The notes under the pieces are model-generated. The model made no database searches, was not told the DNA's origin, and saw only the letters and a list, made by a program, of their open reading frames with translations. A DNA stretch of 64,000 nucleotides from Micropterus salmoides. Taxonomy: Eukaryota > Chordata > Actinopteri > Centrarchiformes > Centrarchidae. Shown here one piece after another: positions 49,946 through 61,500 of the stretch; positions within the stretch are counted from its first letter, which is position 1; every line of letters begins with the position of its first letter. Position numbers and translations under genes: made by a program. Where the stretch lies: assembly GCF_014851395.1 (NCBI RefSeq), contig NW_024041373.1, forward strand, positions 15,803,697 to 15,867,696, given 5' to 3'.

Positions 49946-51294
49946 AAGATAACAATGTGCTCAGTGTGTGTATCATAGACTAAAACATGGTGACCACGCA
50001 CTCTTAACTCCACGATCTATTTCCTTAAGTACTTGTTTGGCAAAGTGCCTGTGTAGGGGATGTGTTGGCAAGATACAAAAATGATTTACCTAGGATGCTT
50101 TTGGCGAATGCGGTGCCCCACAGTCTTTCATTCTGTGTTATAGTCTCATGCAAGGGTGTCACTCAGCAGTGGATTCAGGCTAAGCTGAGACACAGTCAGT
50201 GTTTTCCTTCAAATCCGCTTGTGTCAAACAAGGTCCAGCAGACACAGCTGCGGCCTTCACTGCTGCAGCTCTTCATACTGAGAAACAGCCAATCAAAGAG
50301 CTCCTCTGGCCTGCTGCTTCTTGACAGGTTGAAGTGTCAAATTCCATAATGGCATCCATTAACTTTCCCAAAGCGCTTTAAAACTGGCATTTAAAGTGCA
50401 TTAAAATCATTAATACTGTCACATTTCATATAAACTATTCATATTAACAATTTCATATTAACAATTGGTGAAATAATCACTATTTAATATTTCTTCATTT
50501 ATGTAAAGGTTAAACAACATTAATTCTTTGTTTATTCTTTAATATCTTATGAATTTGTAGGAATTGCAGACAAAATTGAAACGTTACAACCAAGGCCAAC
50601 ATAAGGCAAGTTTTACCATTTATGATGGATTATGAGCCTCAGCTGCAAATGTAAATTAGGGCTAAGAACAGTAATGTTTATTTGTTTTTGCAAGTATTTT
50701 GATAATAATTAAAAGTATATCTGCATTTTACATAGTTATTACAAAATTGTGGCAGTTAAAGTTTATTGAATTTTAACCCCACATATGTCATGTAATTTTC
50801 ATATAGAAACAATGTTATAAATGAAGAAATCTTTAATTTGGTTATTTACTTAACTCCAAATAATTTTTAATAGTGATTAGTTCACCATTTTTAATTGATG
50901 ACTCATTTAAAGTGGTGTGTGCCATCATGAGTTACTGTGCATTGTTTTGTGTTTGTTGGTAATTGCAATTGGTTAGGTCTGTATTAAAAGTGAATACACT
51001 GCAATCCAAATTCCCTCGCTCACCACGTCCATGTCCCTCAATATTTATACTGTGTGAATGTCATGTTTAAAAATGCATAGGCCATCTGTGCACTTGTCAG
51101 TGCAAACAAACTTTGGCTAGCTGCCCGCCAGTTGAAATTAAGCCAAATATGGCCGCCACAAGCCTTCACGTGTAATTCTATGAAGTGATCAGAGGTCTTT
51201 CAGCAGCTGAGATCTCAGCCCTGATACTAAGTTCAGACCACAGACTGACTGCACACATCCTTCTGGGCAGTATTGAACTGAGGTAGATTACACT
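49946..51294. other. AT-rich 3' flank of sema4g
   Basis: Strongly AT-rich from 50390 to 50900, with a short tandem (ATATTAACAATT twice at 50450-50466). No exon seen. Part of it may be distal 3' UTR of sema4g. Confidence 0.45.
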
Positions 51295-51300
51295 TTTATT
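51295..51300 (-). promoter_or_regulatory. Candidate polyadenylation signal of sema4g
   Basis: AATAAA on the minus strand, about 236 bases 3' of the sema4g stop codon. It is the nearest canonical hexamer. The region beyond is AT-rich and has further candidates, so a longer 3' UTR is possible. Confidence 0.35.
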
Positions 51301-51535
51301 CCATTTCATGCTCGATTCTTACTTTATGTACTGGGAAATTTGGGATTTAAGGTTGACTAACGGGTCAGAGGTTCAAAAAGCAGGTATCATTGTGGACTAA
51401 AAAGAAAATCCAAAGTAAACAATGTAGATAAGAATCTCTCATTGCTTTAGTCCCCAACAATGAGTTTTATGAGAGGCACTTCAGCACCAGGTACAAACAC
51501 AACAGTCCTCCCACCACAGGGGGAGCTACAACTCT

Positions 51536-52545
51536 CTACACAGAGCTCTCATCCGGCCTGGGCAGCAGCTGAGTGTGTTTCCTCTTCTCTAAGATCCTGT
51601 TGAGCTCCTCAGCAAAGGAGTAGCAGAGCGGCGACGTGTTTTCAGAGTCGCTCTGCCTCAGCAGCACGTAGCTGTTGCCATTCATCCTCCTAAGGACGCT
51701 GGGCAACGTGGCCGACAGCCCATTGGGGAAGTCACACATTGGAGAGGAAAGTTGCGGAGTCGGTGGGAGAGGAGGAGCTGGGGGAGGAGGCTCCTTATTG
51801 GGTGATGGGTGACCCTCACCAGGGACAATCTGGAGGAAGCCTCCGTCCTGGATGTCACTGTTATGCTGCTTTGAAACTCCATTACAAATGCCATTGCTGT
51901 TACAGTGGCTCGAGATTGTCTTCAGCTCCATGTGGGAGGAGTTTCTGTGCTGTTTTCTGTTCCCGTTGTGCCTCTTACTGTTTGGGTAGGCAGCAGCTGC
52001 AGCGCGTAATGAGTACTTCCCTCTGTTGCCCACTCTCAGGCAGAAGCCCACATAGACCAGGACCACAGTGAGGACTACACACAGACCTCCTAGGATGGTG
52101 ATGAGGGACAGGTACATGGCCTCCATGTTCCTGGGGGAGAGCAGCTCTGAGTGGGGGAGAAGGGGGGCAGGGGGCGGTGGCAGGTGCCTCTCGGAGGAGG
52201 GACGCTCAGCGGGTGCCGGCAGGGTGGCGAAAAGAGTGTAAGTGTCTTCAGTTGGCTCAACAGGCGGGGGAGGTGGCAGGTCCAGGTGGATGGTGACATT
52301 GTAGGTAACCATGGCAACTTTGATAGTGTTCTCAACAGCATAGCAGGTGTATAGCCCGCTCTGGTCCTGCCGGGCCTCGATGATCAGCAGACCGTCAGTG
52401 CCGGATCTGAAGCCAGAGTTGAGGCCGTAGCCCTGCAGCTCGCTGCCATCCAAAGTCCAGAGGGGCATCGCCAGGTTGGAGCTGAGTTCACACTGTAGCA
52501 GCACGTCATCACCCACCCGCACAGAGCGGCTCCGCACGACAATGT
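51536..52545 (-). CDS. sema4g: sema4g last exon: Ig domain, TM and cytoplasmic tail
   Basis: 1010 bp including the stop codon, residues 517-851. The order is Ig-like C2 domain ([14 protein letters not shown] to GLYTCYA), a proline-rich stalk, a hydrophobic helix near [20 protein letters not shown], a basic juxtamembrane stretch, an Asn/His/Ser-rich segment, a proline-rich segment ([12 protein letters not shown]) and a conserved C-terminus ending ESSV. The ESSV end is a class I PDZ ligand of the kind shown for SEMA4C to bind PSD-95 and GIPC. Acceptor is cctgtttcag. The homopolymeric alanine run (RAAAAAY) after the membrane looks lineage-specific. Confidence 0.95.
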
Positions 52546-55500
52546 CTGAAACAGGCATAGCAATAGTGAGAAAGTCTAACAAAGTTTACAGGAAAACTCA
52601 CAAGTTAGCCTCTGACTCATTTTATATGTTAATTGCTTAAATTTATCAAACACTGTCCAAAGTTGTTGAGGCATAAGCTCAAATTATATATCTTTTAATT
52701 CCTGCCATCATATTGTCTTCTACAGAGAAAGAACAATGGAGGGTGGGGGAGAAGATGTAACATTTTATCAGATTGAAATTGTGAGGAGTGAGAAGGCATT
52801 TGCCTGCCTTTGAATATCAAACAGATTTCTCTCCAGAGATGGCAAAAATGTGATTAAAGAAGGGTGGGGAGGATTTTGCTAACGCAGTGTGCATTAGCTA
52901 CTTTCAAAGAAGCCGTCATGCCATCTGATGACAACTATGCATCTTTCAAGTCCTTCCTAACATTCTATATTTTTAGCCTCTCTTTCTTCAATCCCTGCGT
53001 TGAGAGCAAACTTTCTTTTTTTTAAAGCAGCACGTGAGAATTCTGCATACCATCTTGTGTGTTCTCACATCCCCAGCTGCCATGCGGAATGTCCTGTATT
53101 AAAGTGGATCTATGAAGAGAAAAGAAACATAACAGTATGCATATTAGTGTAAAGAATAAACACATATACTGACATTTTTATTTCTTCCTGTTTCTATTTT
53201 TCTTTTGCATTCTGTTCCATTCATACATCTTAAATCAGTCATTGCCTCCATAACAGCTTTCTACTGGGTGACTGAACTCTTCCAGATTAATCAGTACACT
53301 TTAAGTACACAGCTGCATGCTATGTTTACAATCACAGCTAGTATCAAGTTTTCAGCCAGCGCAGTGATTATGCAACAGTTCTGGGAGCTGACACTGTGAC
53401 AGGGCACGGTGATACTTGAAATCAATCAAGTCTAACACACGATAGGGCACCTGCAGCACTTTAATCACCTGATCAAATCACACACACATACACCCTTCGG
53501 CACCCACCTGTCTGCGTGTGCCATTATGTCCACACACTGGGCTCCGTTCCAAGCACAATGAGGGTCCCTGGCAAAAATGCAGTCGTAGCAGGAAGTGTAT
53601 CTGTGACAGTTAGAGAGAGGAAGCTGCACCACGCCTGATGGAGAGCCCACGTACACACTCATCTGGGGGGAAGAGAGAGGATTTAAATACTGTATGACGG
53701 TGATTACTCCTTAAAATGTGTGTGTGCATGTGATGGTCAAACACACTACCTGTTTTTCAGATACGAGTACATTGTTAACAGGCTGTGGTTCCTCAAACAC
53801 TTGAAGCTCCTCGATAATGTGCAGCAGACCCTTGACTTCTACAGCTTTATGTAACCAGCCTTCGTCTAAGTGACACGTACAAAGAGGAGAAACATTAGCA
53901 TTTAAGGACCATTCAAACACACAGAAGCCTGAACAACAAACTGAATGTTACATGTGTTTCTGTCAGGTGTTTGCAAAGTTCCTACGAGTTCCTACCTTTC
54001 AGGAAGCCAATGTTTTTTTTTATTCATTTCAGTATGCAATATAAATGAACTTTTAAACACTTGAAACTAATCGCTCTACTGTTTCTATATTTAGATTTAT
54101 ATATTTATCTTCATGTAATCACCAAAATACGAGGGCAAATTCCTCATATGTGAAAATGTACCTGGCAATAAACCTGATTCTAATTTAAGATAGCCAATCC
54201 ACTTTTTTGCCTTTATTTCTTATCATAGTTACATATATCGAAGAAGGTATAGGTATCTAAGATTTTTGTGACTACTTGTCACTTCAGAACATATTTGTAT
54301 TTGGAAATTTCGTATGTTGTTATCACACGTTAAGGTCATACAGTTCAAACAGTTTATGTATATCTGGAATAGTGCATTATAGGTGGACTATGCTAAGGTT
54401 ATTTTTAGTGCTAGAAAACAAGTATACATATATTGTCATTTGCCATTGGATTTTCATTCCTGTCCCATCTCGCTCCCACAAAAAAAAATTCCTGTCCCAT
54501 CCCAATCCCCAAAGAATGACTCCCATCCTGTTCCAATACAAAACAAATCTGAGGGTAGCAACAGTTTATTCATCTTAGAAATGCATATTTATATATAAAA
54601 AAACGGACCTGTGATTTCTGTTGCCTTTTTTCCTGTCCTTTCCCAGTCCCGTGATGAATAGTAAAAAACTCCCATCCTGCAGGATTCCCAAAAAAATGAC
54701 AGCCTCTAATGTCTGTGTGCCCTTGACCTCAACCTTCGTTGGATAGGCAGCCTCTAATGTATATCTTCAAATCTTTTTGCCTGCCTCATGGATTTTCAGT
54801 GGACCATGAGTCAAAACTAAGATACTTCGCAGACTACCTTGTCTAGGAACTTGAAACATGGTTTGCAGCTGACTCAAAATTACATGTAATAACTCATGTG
54901 ACAAGATGGGTTTCCATTACTGAACAGGTTTCTGTTTGTGATTTTCATGTCCAGTGAAATGAATGGAAAACATGAGCTGCCCAGAGAAGCGGGAAGACAT
55001 ATCTAAAAGTATATGCAACTAGTAACTGTTACAGGTAGCCTGGTCATTTGACAACAGGACTCAAGGAAGTCACTGCACTCAGCCAAGAAATAATTACACA
55101 TATAACCACAATGAATTTTGTAAGATTTTGTAACCTTTGGAGTAAGCCACTCCCCCTGTTTCCGGTGTTTGTGCTAAGCTAAGCTAAATGTCTCCTGGCA
55201 GTACTGTTTCTTCATATTTAGCATACAAACATGAGAGTTCATCAATCTTCTGATTTAACTCACTGAAAGAAAGCAAATAAACATACTTCCCAAAGTGTCC
55301 AACTATTCCATTGTCTGATTACACAATTAATACCTGACGACGATTAATTCATACACACCTGTGCCCATGTATAATACATGGTATGTTTGTCCATCTAAGC
55401 CTTGGATCATGTGTACAGCCATGTGTGTGTAGTCTGTGGTCCTCCTGAACAAAAGTGGGCGTCCATCTGAAGGTCGGACCTGCTGGGACATCAGAGGATG

Positions 55501-58500
55501 CCTCCTGACAAAGTTCAGTACATCATCAGGCAGGGAGGTGGAGACGTTTATGTCCCTGGCCCTCAGAGCGTCAGTTATACACTGCAGGAAAGGAAGCCAA
55601 AGAGAGCGATTAGAGGAGGGATGATGAGTAAATAACAAGGCACAATGTGGGCTGCAGGGAGCAAAGAGACATTTTTGGCTCATTTGTAAAAAAGTTCTCT
55701 GTAAATACAGACGGATAGTGGAAGGCAGAGAGGATGTCACGAGGCTTAGTGAGATGGTCTGCAGGGACAATTAAGGGATCAAGAAGAAAACGCGAGCCTG
55801 TGGAAGACTGACTCTGGAAAAAAATACAACTTTTGGCCGACAATGAGCCAGTGTACGCTCAGCCGGCATGTGCTGACATGCGGGGGACTCAGCTCTCTCT
55901 GCACCTGACTAAGGGAACAATTTCACTCCTCTCTTTGTCCTTTTCAAATGACTCCAGCCAGCTCCTCTAAGAGGCTTTCACGCTCCCAAGTTAAAACCCC
56001 TGACCGTTTCTCCTTTCCATTTAATAGCAATATTAAAATTAAGTCCTGCAAAGTGTTGCAGTGACACTACAGTGGATAATGTCTGCTCCTGCTAACGATG
56101 CCACAGCCCTGGCTGGCACACTAAACCATTGTCGCCAAAGCTATGGGCTGGAGTTGATCACCATGGAAATGGGTTTCAGTGACATAAGCGGGTTGTGTTG
56201 AGTCTCATCCTCAAGGCTGCCACTCATCCTCTGCATCGTTTTCTCTCCATCTATTTTTCTGTTTCCTCCCTTCATGCATCTTTACTTACATCATTTCATC
56301 TACTGTCTGTTGGCGGCTTTCTGGTGTTTTTTTCTATGCTTTAAGAGGCTGAGAGGGCAGCAGCGCCTGTATTTGTGTGTGCATGTGTGTTTACCGTTCC
56401 AGGTCGTGGGTCAGGGATCTTTCCAGTGTATTCCTTCCACTTAGAGTCAGAGTCCTGGTTCTCCATGTAGGGTCCTTGAAAGGCCTCTTGGACCTCAGAG
56501 AGAGAAAACCGACACACCGCAGACGCCTTCACATTTTTCCTAAAGGCAGCAGCACATACACACACAGAGTGAGAAAAAGACCAGAGCACAGGCCCCGAAC
56601 AAAAACAGTCGTAAACCCAGTGTTGCCATAGGGACAGCAGTAGAAGTACAGTAGATCAGTGGCTTTAACCTAGCTGAAAAGATGGAGAGACAAATGAGAG
56701 GAAAGCACAGTTGAGCGGGGAGGGGATGAGAACTGTGAGAGATAGCACAACGCTGATTAGAACTCATATATCTCTGAGAAGAGTAGGAGGGAAGTTGGAG
56801 AGAACTACAAAATGGTTTCAAAGAGATGTAGTAGGAGTAAGAGACAGGAGAGGTGGAGCTCAAGTGGAGACAGACAGAAGATAATCAGTGTATTTATGCT
56901 TTCCCCACAACAAAACATTTTGCTTAGCATAACATCCACTTCTCAGCTGATACATCCATGCAGTAAATAAACCGTGTTTAAAAGTGCCTCAAAGGGCAAT
57001 TACAGTTATAATCAGATTACAGATACAGTTATAAAGATTTTTCTGACATCAAACCCCATTTTTGACACTACTAATTGCAATAGCCATTTGATGTATTAAC
57101 ATTCAGTAATTATCTCTCTGTACAGTAGGTTTTTTGTGGCGCAATTTTATCTACTTGACCATGGTTTGCTCTCTTTACATCGTGTCACAGCTATATTAAG
57201 TTACTGGTAACGCAAACCCAACATTTCCACAGCCAAACCATGGGGTGGCTATTACTGTAGAGCAGCCACAGGAAATGTGTTTGTCTCTGACATTAGCTAG
57301 CCGCAGATGTTCATACTGAACAAGATAGCAGTCATTTTCTGCATTTTTCCTTTACTGGATCATTTAAAATTTTTGCAAGGAAGTAATGGAATAAGAAGGA
57401 ACGGACACAGGGTAACCAATTTCACTGTGCCTAATGGGAAACTACTTGTGTCATGTTCAGAATGAAATCAGATTGTGTTGAATTATTTTTCACCGACTTC
57501 TTTATTTTAACAACGTGAGTTTGTTTTGCTGCACTACAGCAACAACAGATTCACTAGCTCTGTTGTATTTCTGCCAATGTTGCTGCTCAATGAGTGGCTG
57601 CTCTATTATTAAACCACACTTGCTGTTATTGGTAACGGTAACCACAGGTGTCGTCAAATCAACCAGGACTGAAATCTTTAAATTCTTTTAAGCCCGTCTA
57701 AATTTGCATTTTTAATTAATATTCTTTCCTTTTCCTCTAGCCCACCTCTTTAATCTCGTTCCTTTCTTCTTTGACTGTTTGAATGTATCGATTGCTGCCT
57801 TTCATCTTTTTCACACTCATTTGCATTTGCATCCTTAAAGTCTCCGTCAGCCGTTGATCTTGACAACACTCGAGTTCCCACTCACCACTCCAGGCCGAAG
57901 ATGCCGTAGAAGAGCGTGTCCTGTGGCTTGTGACCGGGTACGATGAACACACTGCGCAGCACGTTGAAGTGGAAGTCGTACTCAGGCAGAGTACATGTCA
58001 CTCTGGCCTTGAGGAAGGACGTCCACCGTTTCTGAAGAGTTAAACGGCCTCCTCTGTCCCCCTGAGAACAGAAGTGGAGGAGAAAGGAGAAACACACGAG
58101 GAGGAGGGGTTCATATGAGGATAAATGACATAACAGACTGAACACTCTGCTCGAGGTGGAGCACATGGGGAAGTGAACCTCCTAGAGAGCAACAGATGGC
58201 AAGGGGAAGCCATTACGATAGAAGGTTATATAAGGTTATATATTCATTAAGGTTATGGCTTCCCAAAGGTAAGACTCTCCACTCTAATCTACAGGTTTGT
58301 GTGTGAGTGTTTTTGTCCCTCAGCAGACTGCAGCATGCAAACCTAATGGTTGAAAAGATTTTGACAGATTCACAATGGAAAAGCTTGACTCAAGGCCACA
58401 GTTCTTTTGGAAATCCAGCAACACGGCATCATCTTGCCCTTTGATTTTAACTTAAACGTATTCAGCCTGTGGCAAATTGCAAATGTCACACATTTCACCG

Positions 58501-61500
58501 CAAGGCATTTCTATTAAGATGAAAAAACAAATATGCTGCCAAGCTTTCAAGGAGAGAACTTGGACTTCATTTTATGGTGCCACAGTAGAAAACAACAGAG
58601 TTATTACACTGTACAATTGGCTCTCACTATTCTTAACCCCTTCCTGGGCAGCAGGAAATGTAAATCATTCACATTTTACAGAGCACATGATGCTTAACAG
58701 TCTGTCTATCCCCTGCAGTCATCTATCCTTCTCACACAGAACCCCACTGACTCTGCAATGCATCCATCAACTACACAGTCTGCTCCTAATCACACTGGGG
58801 CCTTGTTACAAACACATTCCCCATCCAGCAACTCATCTATTATAGCACCCTCCCCTATCATCAACCAAGACTCCAATCAAGCTAGTCTGACGCAAGGCTT
58901 CACTCCACTTGTAAATCATATCATGCATCTTTTTTTATTTTGCACTCACTTTACAAACCCGAGCCACTCGTGCCACCCTGCTGTGGCTGTAGGTTGTCGT
59001 CTGCTCCTGGCTCCTCTCGTTGAAGAAGAAGTAGATCTTATCATCATCACCGGTGCTGCTGCCCAAACTCTCCCTCACCAAGGCCGAGCCCACAAAGTCT
59101 GCCTCTGTATGGGGGAGAAAAAGATAGACTGTGTTTTTTTTCTTTCCTGATAAATGAATCTAACAAAATTGTTTCCACCTCATGTGAAGTAATTAATCAT
59201 CGACAGCCTTTACATCCATGGAGTCCTATTTAGATAACCAGCTGACATGAGCCTTTGATACCCTGAATATGGGTATATTAGTTACCAAAACCTGTCTACC
59301 AGAGGTGTCTTACTTAAACACAAAACAGTAAAATGGTGTGATAATCGCCTTTAATTGAGCTGTTGGCTACTTGTAAAAGGAGGGGGCAGAAATAGCAATC
59401 CTAATACGAACACAGTTTGTACATGATGATAAAAATAAAAAGTGAAAGGAGAAGATGTTTATATGCTTCAGTTATCTGCAACACAATATGAGTCATTTCA
59501 ACCCCAAACCAGTTTTCTGGAGGAACACATTCTGTGAGGGTATAGGCACAGCAGTGCTTTGAGCTAAATGCTATTGTCAGCATGCTAGCACGACGATGTT
59601 TAGCCACAAACCAAAGTATCAATCAACATGAAATTTCGACGTGGTGATGGTGCCAGATTAAAAAAGTCAAGGGATCACCAAAATGATTGCAATTAATCCT
59701 GAGGGAATGTGTGTACTAAAGTTCATGTCAATCCATCCAAAACTTGTTGAGACATTTCAGTCAAAACTACAAATATAAACCTCATTGTGGCACTAGAGGA
59801 AAAGTCAGGGGATCACTGAAGTCATTAGGATTCATCCTCTGGGACTATGAATGTCTGTACAAAATGTTGTGTGAATCCAAAAAATTGTTGAGATATTTTA
59901 GTCTGGACCAAAGTGTAGGACCAACAGACTGGGACTAAAAACAGAATTGTCAACGCATGTAAAACTAAAGTGTAATACTTTAAGAATGAGTGGAGCTGAT
60001 GCAAAGTAACATAATGCATTGTCGATCCACTGGTGCTGATAAAGAATCAGTGTGTGTTTCTGTGGGTACATGAGCAGATTATATGCAGTGACCACCCTGC
60101 CACATAAACTTGCTATAGGGCTTTTATCATTCCAGGAGATCAACTTACCATTCAGCCAGCGTGTTGGGGCATCTTCTGTCTTCAGTGTGGGAGACGGAGA
60201 GTTGCGGCGGATATCTGGAAAGCTCCTAAACTCATACTGGGAAGCTGTATACATCTGCTGGTCTAGGGGAAAACACAATTAATTAGCTTCTTCAGGTATT
60301 TAGTAAAGCTCTGGAAGTGACTGTTGAAGGGCTTACCGATGAGGAGGGCAGTGTAGCCTGTTGTTGGGCCATAGGGACATTTGTCTCTGCCCTCTTCAGG
60401 CTGAGAAGACATCACAAACCTTTCCTCATCCTATACAGCACAAACAATTGGGGTAAAGAGGAGGACATTTAGTTAGAGGAAAGACATTCACAGAGTCAAA
60501 CATAAAACAGAATGTGAAATAATATCAGCACTTTTTCACTGCTATGTTCACATCTATGGACCAAGAAATTGGTTCTGTAAATGCAACAACCAAACAGATT
60601 GCACTTACACCCATATAGTAAGAAATTAAATGCTAAGTGCATTTAACAGCACTGGAAGGGCTGCTATGTGTTTTGCATTGACATACTATGTATGCACAGA
60701 GCGGACTGAAGGCATGAGTCCCACACATGTAGAGATGAGTCGAGTTGAACCTCTGGAGGAAGCGGATATGATTAAAACACTCCGTCTGCATAAGGAAGAG
60801 AAAGCCGGAAAGACATTACAATGAGGGAATATCAATGCATGGGAGAGAATGAAATACAAAAACATGAAAAAGAGGGAGAGGGAAAAAGAATAACTAAATG
60901 CCTACCTTATTGTCTTTTCCCTTGAGCCGACATTGAAGTTTTTGCTCGTGGGAGGCCTCCCACTCAATCTAATCCACACCACAAAACATACAGTAAGACA
61001 GAAAGAGCACACAACAAGTTGGATGGTTTCATATAGCAAAATATCACAGATCTGACATTAGATAACTGGAGAGAAGTATCTTTCTGCTTTAATAATTCAA
61101 ACCATTGCAGCATATGAATTTACTGTGTTGTTAAATAAAATCATATTCTTTTTAACTCTCTGAACACATTTGTATTTACAGCAGTATTCGGAGGTGTGGT
61201 TGCAAAGCAGTGTTACACACACACCAGCAATTATACGTGACATACACCAATGCTGTATTAACAGAATTAGCTCAGCTTACAAAAACAGCTTAATGTCAGG
61301 TTGTCACCAGGTAACACACAGAGCAGCAACAGGTTAAAGAGGGTTTTCAGCTTCTATGGGTACTTAAACGAACGGTCAACTTTAACATTATCCTGCAACA
61401 TGCTATAGCTTGAGGGCTTCACTAAATGACGGCAACACTGCTGAAAATACACTTTAGCCTCTTTAACTCCACAGATCCTTTGTTGGGACCATCATTGCAA

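Noticed and set aside
51682..52341. Additional frames of 70-110 codons overlapping the last sema4g exon
   Set aside because: They are shadows of the real coding frame in a GC-rich exon.
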